DNA of 7,398 nt. Source: Dichotomicrobium sp964650735 (GTDB taxonomy: Bacteria > Pseudomonadota > Alphaproteobacteria > Rhizobiales > Rhodomicrobiaceae). The stretch's first letter is position 1; each line of letters starts with the position of its first letter. The position numbers and the translations under genes were made by a program. The notes below the pieces were generated by a model. That model saw nothing but the letters and a program-made list of their open reading frames with translations, ran no database searches and was not told the DNA's origin. Below, in pieces: positions 1 through 5,974 of the stretch. The stretch is from assembly GCA_964650735.1 (NCBI GenBank), contig CAZYUT010000106.1:1-7398 (forward strand), read 5' to 3'.

Positions 1-287
1 AAAATTTTTTGTCCCGTCGCAGTCATTATCCCCCAAGCATCCGCCCGGCTGGCCCGGACTGCCGATGCTCAGGGGCTGCTAAGGCTTAGAAGAGGCTTGT
101 TCTGGGAGAGTGGCAGAGCCGGACGCGAGCAGCCTGTCGTCTGAGCGCGACAGTGGTCAATCGCGGGCGCGAATGCAGCGGATTGGTTCATGGCGAACAC
201 GTCGTGTTTCAGCGCAAACTCTGCGACGCTTCCGGTTGTAATGCGGGCCGGCCGCAAAGACAAGCCTCCCAGCACGCCACCGCGCCA

Positions 288-356
288 TGAACATTGTCTG
301 AACCCGCCGCGCAGCGAAGGTTCATCCTGGTGAACGAAACCCGACATTTGGGTTCA
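288..356. promoter_or_regulatory. Candidate operator cluster: repeated TGAAC/GGTTCA half-sites
   Basis: TGAACC (299-304) faces GGTTCA (319-324), and TGAACG (331-336) faces GGTTCA (351-356). Both pairs are inverted repeats with exactly 14 bases between the arms, so each spans 26 bases, and the second copy lies 32 bases after the first, close to three helical turns. Another TGAAC starts at 288, 11 bases (one turn) before 299. The inner arms also form GTTCA-N6-TGAAC at 320-335. The cluster ends 82 bases before the first curlin start codon. This geometry suggests a dimeric regulator binding tandem sites. The regulator is unknown; a LuxR- or LysR-type protein is only a guess. Confidence 0.4.
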
Positions 357-394
357 AAACGCATTCACAGCACGATTGTTACAAACGGATCGTC

Positions 395-409
395 ATCTCG
401 CAAAGAGAT
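395..409 (+). promoter_or_regulatory. Small hairpin in the 5' leader of the first curlin gene
   Basis: ATCTC (395-399) can pair with GAGAT (405-409) around a GCAAA loop. It ends 29 bases before the start codon and 15 bases before the CGGGAG ribosome-binding site at 425-430. It could affect mRNA stability or ribosome access if transcription starts upstream of it. A five-pair stem is common by chance, so this is only a possible element. Confidence 0.2.
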
Positions 410-438
410 CGCAAACCAACAAAACGGGAGTTTTGAAA

Positions 439-888
439 ATGACGATCCGTAAAGTCTTGACGTCCAGCGCCATCGCCCTCGTTCTCGGTCTCGGCCTGTC
501 CGCGGGCGGTTCCGCGGCGATCGCTGGCGGCAACGATGCGTTTCTCGAGCAGTTCGGCAGCGGCAACGCCGCCGGCATCGGCCAGCGCGGCTACGGCAAC
601 CGGACCAGCGTGTACCAGTATGGCCGTGGCAACACCACGATCAGCACGCAGGACGGCAACCGCAACCGCGCTGTGATCGGCCAGAGCGGCAGCGGCAACT
701 ACGCCGACAGCTACCAGCGCGGCAGCAGCAATGTGACCGGCATCGCCCAGTTCGGCTCGGGCAACTCGGCCACCACCACCCAGGTCGGGCGCGGCAACGC
801 AGTCGGCATCATCCAGGGCGGCTATGGCAACAGCGCGACCACGAACCAGTATGGTTCGGGCAATGTCGGCGTGATCGTTCAGGACTAA
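439..888 (+). CDS. Curlin-repeat amyloid subunit (CsgA-like major curlin)
   Basis: This encodes a 149-residue secreted protein predicted to form curli-type functional amyloid fibres outside the cell. Residues 1 to about 29 are a signal peptide: basic start, hydrophobic core, and small residues (SAAIA) before a GG. From residue 33 to the end the protein is built from 11-residue half-repeats with Gln at position 6, usually Gly at 8 and Asn at 11. There are ten full copies plus a final seven-residue one, giving eleven Gln-centred strands. Neighbouring half-repeats alternate in type, so the natural unit is 22 residues, as in CsgA, giving about 5.5 rungs of a beta-solenoid. The ATG at 439 is chosen because CGGGAG lies 8 bases upstream and the signal peptide starts there; an in-frame TTG at 376 would add an unlikely extension. 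It is first in a three-gene operon with csgH and a second curlin. Recognition as a curlin is secure; calling it the major subunit is inference from repeat number and gene order. Confidence 0.9.
   Translation: MTIRKVLTSSAIALVLGLGLSAGGSAAIAGGNDAFLEQFGSGNAAGIGQRGYGNRTSVYQYGRGNTTISTQDGNRNRAVIGQSGSGNYADSYQRGSSNVTGIAQFGSGNSATTTQVGRGNAVGIIQGGYGNSATTNQYGSGNVGVIVQD
535..885 (+). repeat. Curlin repeat block, 33-bp (11-residue) units
   Basis: Ten uninterrupted 33-base units start at residue 33 and are followed by a partial eleventh. Every unit keeps Gln at position 6, and every full unit ends in Asn. There is no insertion or deletion anywhere in the block, as expected if each unit is one strand-turn of an amyloid solenoid. 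The units differ at many bases, so this is an old protein-level repeat and not a recent DNA expansion. Confidence 0.85.
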
Positions 889-905
889 GCGCTCTCAATC
901 TTCTT

Positions 906-929
906 GCGGGGGGCGTGCGCGTCCCCCGC
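906..929 (+). other. GC-rich intergenic hairpin between curlin and csgH
   Basis: Bases 906-915 can pair with 920-929 to form a ten-pair stem with one G-T pair, closed by a TGCG loop. It lies 17 bases after the curlin stop codon and ends 13 bases before the GGAGG of csgH. No T-run follows, so it is not a standard intrinsic terminator. A position directly after the gene for an abundant fibre subunit suits an mRNA-stabilising or partial-termination element that makes more curlin than chaperone; that role is inferred. Confidence 0.45.
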
Positions 930-953
930 GCCAACGCCCTATGGAGGCATGAC

Positions 954-1370
954 ATGACCAAACGCGATACAAATATCCGCCGCGCCCTGACCGGGGCCGC
1001 GCTGAGCGCAGGCATCATTGCAATGGGAGCAGGAATGTCCGGAGACGACGCGGACGCCGGTTGGTTCACCAGCGACCGGCTGGAGTGCGAGATTCAGGTG
1101 AGCCCAAGCCCTTACGGCACCACGTTGCAAGGCGTCGTCCACGCGAAGGACGCCGTGTCGGGCCGTTATGAGTTGAGCATCGAGCAGGACGGTTACAGCG
1201 GTCACTCGATGATCAACCAGGCGGGCGGTTTCGAAGCAATCCCGGATACGCCCGTGCGTCTGGGTGTCGTGACGATCGGCGGAAATGGCGGAAGCTACAC
1301 CGCGAAGCTGAAAGTCGAGGCGAACGGCGAAACCTTTACCTGCGCCAAGCGCGTGGGCGGCCGGGTCTGA
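954..1370 (+). CDS. csgH: CsgH-like curli assembly chaperone
   Basis: This encodes a 138-residue exported protein resembling CsgH, the alphaproteobacterial CsgC-like periplasmic chaperone that blocks premature amyloid formation by curlins. Residues 1 to about 36 form a signal peptide, with ADAG as the probable cleavage region. The mature part of about 100 residues is beta-rich with family-like features: a first strand with LECEIQ, then a Gly-rich turn, SGRYELSI, the stretch QAGGF near residue 90, and a last strand ending in TFTC. The two mature cysteines, C45 and C130, lie near opposite ends of the domain and could form a disulphide in the periplasm; this differs from the CxC motif of E. coli CsgC. 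ATG 954 follows GGAGG (943-947) at a spacing of six; other nearby ATGs are out of frame. Its place between two curlin genes strongly supports the assignment. I cannot measure similarity here, so family membership rests on pattern and context. Confidence 0.78.
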   Translation: MTKRDTNIRRALTGAALSAGIIAMGAGMSGDDADAGWFTSDRLECEIQVSPSPYGTTLQGVVHAKDAVSGRYELSIEQDGYSGHSMINQAGGFEAIPDTPVRLGVVTIGGNGGSYTAKLKVEANGETFTCAKRVGGRV

Positions 1371-1381
1371 GCCGAGGCCGC
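1357..1381 (+). other. GC hairpin spanning the csgH stop codon
   Basis: GCGGCC (1357-1362) can pair perfectly with GGCCGC (1376-1381) around a 13-base loop that contains the csgH stop codon. TTTC follows at once, giving a weak terminator-like or attenuator-like shape. It precedes the second curlin's ribosome-binding site (AGGGGAGA, 1396-1403). It may lower expression of the last gene. A six-pair GC stem can arise by chance in such GC-rich DNA. Confidence 0.25.
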
Positions 1382-1408
1382 TTTCATCTACGGACAGGGG
1401 AGACGACG

Positions 1409-1816
1409 ATGAAACGCACTACCCTTTGTGCGGCGCTTCTGGCGGCGGGCATCGGCGTCGGCGGGATGGCCGCGCCGGAGCCAGCCGATGCCGGCGGCTT
1501 CAGCATCTACATCGCGCCGAAGACCGAGAAGGGCAAGCAGCGCGTCGAACGCGGCCTGAAGGCGTTCTCGCGTTTTCAGGAACGCCGCGCGGCATGGCGG
1601 GCGCGGCGCGGCGGGGAGAATAGCGCCTCGATCACCCAGAACGGCAGCGGCAACACCGCGGGCGTGTTCCAGCGCGGCAGCGGCCATGACGCAGCCATCA
1701 CGCAGAATGGCGACAACAACGCCTTTGGCGTGTTCCAATTCGGCAGGGGCGCCAGCGCGGATGTTCACCAGAACGGCGACGGCGAAGCCGGCCTTTTGTT
1801 CCAGGGCGGCTGGTAA
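1409..1816 (+). CDS. Second curlin-repeat protein with basic N-terminal segment (possible minor subunit/nucleator)
   Basis: This encodes a 135-residue exported protein. Residues 1 to about 28 are a signal peptide with ADA|GG as the likely cleavage site; the Cys at residue 7 is not in a lipobox. Residues 38-67 form a very basic, probably helical stretch with 12 Lys/Arg against 3 Glu. From residue 72 to the C-terminus come curlin half-repeats of 11 residues: five full and one partial, with Gln at 77, 88, 99, 110, 121 and 132. Odd units read like ITQNG and even units like GVFQxG, so there are three 22-residue rungs, fewer than in the first curlin. The start has AGGGGAGA a few bases upstream and lies 38 bases after csgH, so it is the last gene of the operon. 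A short repeat block plus a charged segment suggests a CsgB-like nucleator or surface anchor; this is inference. Basic residues are important in E. coli CsgB too, but there they lie at the C-terminus. Confidence 0.82.
   Translation: MKRTTLCAALLAAGIGVGGMAAPEPADAGGFSIYIAPKTEKGKQRVERGLKAFSRFQERRAAWRARRGGENSASITQNGSGNTAGVFQRGSGHDAAITQNGDNNAFGVFQFGRGASADVHQNGDGEAGLLFQGGW
1622..1813 (+). repeat. 66-bp tandem units coding for 22-residue curlin rungs
   Basis: Three units begin at 1622, 1688 and 1754, the last cut short by the stop codon. Similarity is visible at DNA level: ATCACCCAGAACGG at 1631 recurs as ATCACGCAGAATGG at 1697, and TTCACCAGAACGG recurs at the same phase near 1764. GGCGTGTTCCA also recurs 66 bases apart in units one and two. 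The block therefore grew by duplicating whole rungs and is less diverged than the repeats of the first curlin gene. Confidence 0.75.
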
Positions 1817-1836
1817 CGCCGAAAAAGCACGCAGCG

Positions 1837-3204
1837 TCAGGAGAGCGGCAGGATGCGGAACGGCAGCTTGCCGCCTTTTGGCGTGAGCGTCACCGTGGCG
1901 GCGATCTGCGCGGGCACCGGCCCGACATATTCCAGCCGGAAGCGGCGCAAGAGCTGCGTGAGCGCCAGCGTGTTCTCGATCAGCGACAGCGCCCCGCCGA
2001 CACAGGCGCGCTTGCCCGCGCCGAATGGTAGGTAAGCGTATTTGTCGCGCCCCCGCGCCTTCTCCGGCTCGAAGCGGCTGGGGTCGAATTTCTCCGGCTC
2101 GTCCCAGATGCGCGGGTCATGGTGGACGATATACGGGCAAAGCACGATCTTGTCGCCCGGCTCGACCTTGTGGCCGTCCAGTTCGTCCTCGGCCACGGCC
2201 TGACGGATCAGGCTCCAGATCGGCGGATAGAGTCTCATCGTCTCCTGCAGGACCGCGCGCGTGTAGGTCAGCGCCTGCATGTCCTCGAAGGTCGGGACGC
2301 GGTCGCCATAGACCGCTTCGCCTTCGGCACGGATGCGCTCGGCCACCTCCGGGTAGAGCGATAGCAGGTAGAAGCACCAGGTGAGCGTGAGCGCGGTCGT
2401 CTCCGTGCCGGCCCACAGATACTGCTTCATTTCGTCCATAACCTGGCGCTCGTCGAACTCCGGGACGTCCGGGTCGGCGGCGGCTTCGCGCATCATGGTC
2501 AAAAGCGTGCGCTCGCGATGATCGCGCGGGTCGGCGCCCAGCACCATCGGCGGGACGGACAGCCAATGGCCGATCGCCGTGGCCGCATCATCATCCGGCG
2601 GCACTTCGGTCCACTCGCCCTTGACCTTTTTCAGCCGGACCTTCTTGTGGTTGAGCACATCGGTATAGCTCTTCACCGCCGAGAAGATCAGGTGCGGATT
2701 GAATGGCATATTGCGGTCGAACAGCGCCTTGCAGATCATGCTGGCGGCCAGCGACCAGGTCTCTTCCAGCAGGTTCACCGGCTCACCAGCATGCGCCAGC
2801 TCTGCCCACCGCTCACTGCGCTCGTTCACGGAGGCGAGCAGATACGGCATATATTCGGTGTACATCTTGGGCTGGAAGGCGGCCTGCTGCGGCATACGGA
2901 TCTTCTGCCAGAGCGCGCCGTCCACTGTGATCATGCTGTTGCCGAAGATCGGGCGCAGCCCATCGAAATATTTGCCGTAAGCATCGTAGCGCTTGACCAG
3001 CACCTGCTTGAACAGTTCCGGATCGCTCAGGAAAAAGATGCGCTCGCCGCGCAGATTGATGCTGATACAGCCGCCGTATTTCTGGCCCATGCGCACCAGC
3101 GCGGGCATGGGGTCGTCCTGCTTGGCGAGCATCTGGAGCTTGAACCAGACGGTTTCCGCCTCGCCCAGCCCCTGGGCATGAGTTTGCGCAGCATCCATCG
3201 ACAT
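1837..3204 (-). CDS. Cytochrome P450
   Basis: This encodes a 455-residue soluble haem-thiolate monooxygenase. All class motifs are present in order: WQKIR (99-103, C-helix W-x3-R), AGTETT (265-270, I-helix oxygen-activation motif), ETMR (321-324, the K-helix ExxR), FDPSRF (373-378), and the haem loop FGAGKRACVG (394-403) with the ligand Cys401. No membrane anchor or fused reductase is seen, so it needs separate redox partners, and none is encoded here. The substrate cannot be read from the sequence. Start choice is uncertain: ATG at 3204 is used, but AAAGG lies only three bases before it and nine before the next in-frame ATG at 3198, which may be the true start. In-frame ATGs further upstream give an Arg-rich extension unlike a P450. 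It faces the curli operon tail to tail with 20 bases between stop codons, and follows the phosphatase gene on the same strand after 97 bases. Confidence 0.93.
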   Translation of the reverse strand: MSMDAAQTHAQGLGEAETVWFKLQMLAKQDDPMPALVRMGQKYGGCISINLRGERIFFLSDPELFKQVLVKRYDAYGKYFDGLRPIFGNSMITVDGALWQKIRMPQQAAFQPKMYTEYMPYLLASVNERSERWAELAHAGEPVNLLEETWSLAASMICKALFDRNMPFNPHLIFSAVKSYTDVLNHKKVRLKKVKGEWTEVPPDDDAATAIGHWLSVPPMVLGADPRDHRERTLLTMMREAAADPDVPEFDERQVMDEMKQYLWAGTETTALTLTWCFYLLSLYPEVAERIRAEGEAVYGDRVPTFEDMQALTYTRAVLQETMRLYPPIWSLIRQAVAEDELDGHKVEPGDKIVLCPYIVHHDPRIWDEPEKFDPSRFEPEKARGRDKYAYLPFGAGKRACVGGALSLIENTLALTQLLRRFRLEYVGPVPAQIAATVTLTPKGGKLPFRILPLS

Positions 3205-3216
3205 TGACCTTTCGCC

Positions 3217-3262
3217 GGTATCCCTCATCGCGCACCGCGCGTGCATTGCCCTGTCGGATACC
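3217..3262. promoter_or_regulatory. Inverted repeat in the gap upstream of the P450 gene
   Basis: GGTATCC (3217-3223) and GGATACC (3256-3262) are a perfect seven-base inverted repeat 39 bases apart, inside the 97-base gap between the phosphatase stop and the P450 start. It could be a two-site operator or a long-looped hairpin in the mRNA leader. No good promoter was found on the minus strand in this gap, so the P450 may be read from the phosphatase promoter. Function is unproven. Confidence 0.25.
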
Positions 3263-3301
3263 ACCATCCGCGCCGGTCTGTCCACTTGGCGGCAGACAGA
3301 A

Positions 3302-3850
3302 TTAGCCCGTCTGGGTGATGCGCGCGGGCAGCGCAAACGGGCGCGCCGGCTCCAGCGCCGCGCTCTCTGCAATGGCCGCCGCCGCCTCGATCATCCGGCC
3401 CTCGCGCCCCAGCGCCTCATCGGCGAAGCCGACAAGCCGCCGGTTCGGCTGCGCCGTAGGCGAGCTTTCGCGAAGCAGCCGGGCGATCCGGCGCTCGTCC
3501 GTCTCCGGGTTCAGCGCGCAGACGATGGTGAAAGCCGCCGCTGTCGACCGGCTGATGCCCGCGAGACAGTTGACAAGCACCGGCGCGTCCCGCTCCCACG
3601 ACAGGACAAACTCGATGATCGCAGCGACATGCGCGGGCGATGGTGCGACATGACCTTCGCGCGGCTCGGTGATGTCGTTCATGGTGAGACGCAAATGGCG
3701 CTTGCGCGGCACGCCGGGCGGCGTGGCCAGTTCGCGCATGACCTCCTCGTTCACGAGAGAGATCATGTGCCGCGGCTGGGTCCGCGCCACCACCTCATCG
3801 ACCGCATCGAGCGGGCAGACATAAAGCATTTCCGGCGATGGCTTATGCAT
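3302..3850 (-). CDS. Small protein tyrosine phosphatase-like protein
   Basis: This encodes a 182-residue cytoplasmic protein with the Cys-x5-Arg phosphate-binding loop of the tyrosine/dual-specificity phosphatase superfamily: NCLAGISRS around residues 94-102, with catalytic Cys95 and Arg101. Asp59 in MNDITEP is a reasonable general acid. The overall pattern (MISLVNEE near residue 30, the ND-I element, HVAAII before the loop, ALNPETDE and SPTAQPN after it) resembles the predicted bacterial tyrosine phosphatases grouped in COG5350. One oddity is Asn94 where the His of the classical HCx5R motif is usual, which may change the Cys pKa. Substrate is unknown. The ATG at 3850 has only a weak GGG-type ribosome-binding site. 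It is divergent from acs and precedes the P450 on the same strand. Family assignment is fairly secure; activity is not. Confidence 0.8.
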   Translation of the reverse strand: MHKPSPEMLYVCPLDAVDEVVARTQPRHMISLVNEEVMRELATPPGVPRKRHLRLTMNDITEPREGHVAPSPAHVAAIIEFVLSWERDAPVLVNCLAGISRSTAAAFTIVCALNPETDERRIARLLRESSPTAQPNRRLVGFADEALGREGRMIEAAAAIAESAALEPARPFALPARITQTG

Positions 3851-3888
3851 GATCGCGCCCGTTCGCGCCGATGAGCCAGTTATGGTCC

Positions 3889-3917
3889 CTGTTGAGCGCC
3901 GCCGCGCAGGCTGTCAA
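3889..3917 (-). promoter_or_regulatory. Candidate promoter for the phosphatase (and P450)
   Basis: On the minus strand a perfect TTGACA lies at 3917-3912. With a 17-base spacer the -10 position would be 3894-3889, reading CAACAG, which is a poor match. The -35 sits in a small dyad (GGCT-GTCA-AGCC, 3909-3920). A start near 3882 would leave a leader of about 32 bases. The strong -35 supports the call and the poor -10 weakens it. Confidence 0.35.
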
Positions 3918-3947
3918 GCCGGAAAAGCGGTTTCGACGAACGAGGCG

Positions 3948-3976
3948 TTGCGCCGGATCGAGCGCGCCGACATAAT
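3948..3976 (+). promoter_or_regulatory. Candidate sigma-70-type promoter for acs
   Basis: TTGCGC (3948-3953) and CATAAT (3971-3976) are separated by 17 bases. The -10 matches TATAAT at five of six positions and the -35 keeps the TTG core. Transcription would start near 3983, leaving about 42 bases before the acs start codon. A nine-base palindrome, TTCGACGAA (3932-3940), lies just upstream and could be a regulator site, although it is short. Confidence 0.4.
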
Positions 3977-4024
3977 GCGCCCATCGAATAAGCCTTGCCA
4001 GAATTTACCGGGAGGAGCGCTCAA

Positions 4025-5974
4025 ATGTCTGATAGCAAAATTTATCCGGTTCCCGAAGACTGGGCGAATAAAGCTTATGTGAACCGGCCGCAGTACGAAG
4101 AAATGTACCGGCAGAGCATCGAGAACCCGGACGAGTTTTGGCGTCATCATGGCTACCGGATCGACTGGATCAAGCCGTTCAACAAGGTCAAGCACACCTC
4201 GTACGATCCCCACAACGTAGACATCCGCTGGTACGAAGACGGCACGTTGAACGTCTGCGCCAACTGCGTTGACCGGCATCTGCCCGCGCGCGCCGATCAG
4301 GTCGCTATTCTCTGGGAAGGCGACGCGCCGGAAATGGACCTCAAGATCACCTATCGCCAGCTTCACGAGCGCGTGTCGCGCTTCGCCAATGTGCTGAAGA
4401 AGCTGGGCATCAAGAAGGGCGACCGGGTCACGATCTACCTGCCAATGATTCCCGAGGCGGCTTATGCGATGCTCGCCTGCGCGCGGATAGGCGCCATCCA
4501 TTCGGTCGTCTTCGGCGGCTTCTCACCCGACGCGCTGGCGGGGCGGATCAACGACTGCGATTCAAACCTCGTCATCACGGCGGATGAAGGCGTGCGCGGC
4601 GGCCGCACCGTTCCGTTGAAAGCCAATACTGACAAAGCGTTGACCCACGCCCCGAGCGTGCAGAACGTGCTGGTCGTCAAACGCACCAACGCAGACGTGC
4701 CGTGGACTGAAGGCCGCGACGTCTGGCTGCAGGACGAGATGGAGCAGGTGTCGGCCGACTGCCCACCTGAAGAGATGAGCGCGGAGGACCCGCTGTTCAT
4801 CCTCTACACCTCCGGATCGACCGGCCAGCCGAAGGGCGTGCTGCATACCTCGGGCGGCTACCTGGTGCACGCCTCGATGACGCACCAATACATCTTCGAC
4901 TACAAGGACGGCGACATCTACTGGTGCACGGCCGACGTCGGCTGGGTCACCGGCCACTCCTACATCGTCTACGGCCCGTTGGCGAACGGCGCGACGACGC
5001 TGATGTTCGAGGGCGTGCCGAACTACCCGAGCCCATCGCGCTTCTGGGACGTGGTCGACAAGCACGGCGTCAACATCTTCTACACCGCGCCGACCGCGAT
5101 CCGCGCGCTGATGGGCGCTGGCGAGGAGCATGTGAGGAAGACCAGCCGCAAGTCGCTGAAACTGCTCGGGTCCGTCGGCGAGCCGATCAATCCGGAAGCC
5201 TGGGAGTGGTTCTACAACGTGGTCGGCGAGGGCCGCTGCCCGATCGTCGATACCTGGTGGCAAACCGAGACAGGCGGCATCCTCATCAGCCCGCTGCCAG
5301 GCGCGACCGACCTCAAGCCGGGTTCGGCCACGCTGCCCTTCTTCGGCGTGCAGCCGGGGCTGGTGGATAACGAAGGCAACCTGATCGAGGGGGCGGGCGC
5401 GGGCAACCTTGTCTTGCTCGACAGCTGGCCGGGGCAGATGCGCACGGTCTACCGTGACCATGAGCGCTTCGTGCAGACCTATTTCAGCACCTATCCGGGG
5501 ATGTATTTCACCGGCGATGGCGCAAAGCGCGACGAGGACGGTTATTTCTGGGTCACCGGCCGCGTCGATGACGTGCTGAACGTATCGGGCCATCGCATGG
5601 GCACCGCGGAGATCGAGTCCGCGCTTGTGGCGCATCCGAAGGTGTCAGAGGCCGCTGTGGTGGGGTATCCGCACGACATCAAGGGCCAGGGCATCTATGT
5701 GTATGTGACGCTGATGGCCGGAGAGCGGCCCAGCGAAGAGCTGCACAAGGAGCTGCGCGACTGGGTGCGCAACGAGATCGGCCCGATCGCCTCGCCCGAC
5801 ATCATTCAGTTCGCCAGCGGCCTGCCCAAGACCCGCTCGGGCAAGATCATGCGCCGCATCCTGCGCAAGATCGCCGAGGACGACTTCTCCAACCTGGGCG
5901 ACACCTCGACGCTGGCCGAGCCGGGCGTGGTCAATGAACTGATTGAGCAGCGGCAGAACCGCGCCTCGGCGTGA
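4025..5974 (+). CDS. acs: Acetyl-CoA synthetase, AMP-forming
   Basis: This encodes a 649-residue cytoplasmic enzyme that joins acetate to CoA with ATP hydrolysed to AMP and pyrophosphate, through an acetyl-adenylate; it serves acetate assimilation. Length matches bacterial Acs (about 650). Visible motifs in order: N-terminal ACS domain (about 15-60), the ATP loop YTSGSTGQPKG (261-271), GSVGEPINP (382-390), DTWWQTETGG (409-418) whose tandem Trp narrows the acyl pocket for acetate over longer acids, the adenylate and hinge region from TGDG (496) through GRVDDVLNVSGHR (512-524), and PKTRSGKIMRR near the C-terminus. Lys607 in that last motif is the conserved catalytic lysine that is reversibly acetylated in many bacteria, so activity may be controlled that way. 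The ATG at 4025 follows GGAGGAG (4011-4017) at ideal spacing. It is intact and looks like an ordinary chromosomal copy. Confidence 0.97.
   Translation: MSDSKIYPVPEDWANKAYVNRPQYEEMYRQSIENPDEFWRHHGYRIDWIKPFNKVKHTSYDPHNVDIRWYEDGTLNVCANCVDRHLPARADQVAILWEGDAPEMDLKITYRQLHERVSRFANVLKKLGIKKGDRVTIYLPMIPEAAYAMLACARIGAIHSVVFGGFSPDALAGRINDCDSNLVITADEGVRGGRTVPLKANTDKALTHAPSVQNVLVVKRTNADVPWTEGRDVWLQDEMEQVSADCPPEEMSAEDPLFILYTSGSTGQPKGVLHTSGGYLVHASMTHQYIFDYKDGDIYWCTADVGWVTGHSYIVYGPLANGATTLMFEGVPNYPSPSRFWDVVDKHGVNIFYTAPTAIRALMGAGEEHVRKTSRKSLKLLGSVGEPINPEAWEWFYNVVGEGRCPIVDTWWQTETGGILISPLPGATDLKPGSATLPFFGVQPGLVDNEGNLIEGAGAGNLVLLDSWPGQMRTVYRDHERFVQTYFSTYPGMYFTGDGAKRDEDGYFWVTGRVDDVLNVSGHRMGTAEIESALVAHPKVSEAAVVGYPHDIKGQGIYVYVTLMAGERPSEELHKELRDWVRNEIGPIASPDIIQFASGLPKTRSGKIMRRILRKIAEDDFSNLGDTSTLAEPGVVNELIEQRQNRASA

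Larger units (their letters stand above)
1..438. other. Non-coding leader upstream of the curli operon
   Basis: No convincing gene is visible in this 438-base stretch. A minus-strand open frame at 69-347 gives a low-complexity 92-residue product with no recognisable motif and is not accepted. The left edge begins with an A4T6 run, too short a context to interpret. A 6-bp hairpin-capable repeat (CTGTCG at 134-139, CGACAG at 148-153) and a GGTTCA at 185-190 are present. The stretch from 288 to 409 holds the more ordered elements listed separately. I could not find a good -35/-10 pair, so the promoter of the operon is not placed; an alternative sigma factor or an activator-dependent weak promoter would fit, but that is inference. 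Confidence 0.6.

Noticed and set aside
69..347. Minus-strand open frame of 92 codons in the leader
   Set aside because: The product has no recognisable domain, and the frame overlaps the inverted-repeat cluster. GC-rich DNA gives many such chance frames.
376..438. TTG start extending the first curlin by 21 residues
   Set aside because: The extension puts a polar, basic stretch before the signal peptide. The ATG at 439 has a good ribosome-binding site.
535..885. CRISPR-like or satellite DNA array with a 33-base period
   Set aside because: The period is in frame, the units vary at DNA level, and the translation is a curlin repeat.
2518..3207. Plus-strand open frame of 229 codons antisense to the P450
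   Set aside because: The P450 motifs are all on the minus strand. This frame follows from codon bias and shows no family features.
4562..5635. Long minus-strand open frame of 357 codons inside acs
   Set aside because: It is antisense to a complete, motif-rich acs gene, and its Arg/His/Val-rich product is typical of shadow frames in high-GC coding DNA.
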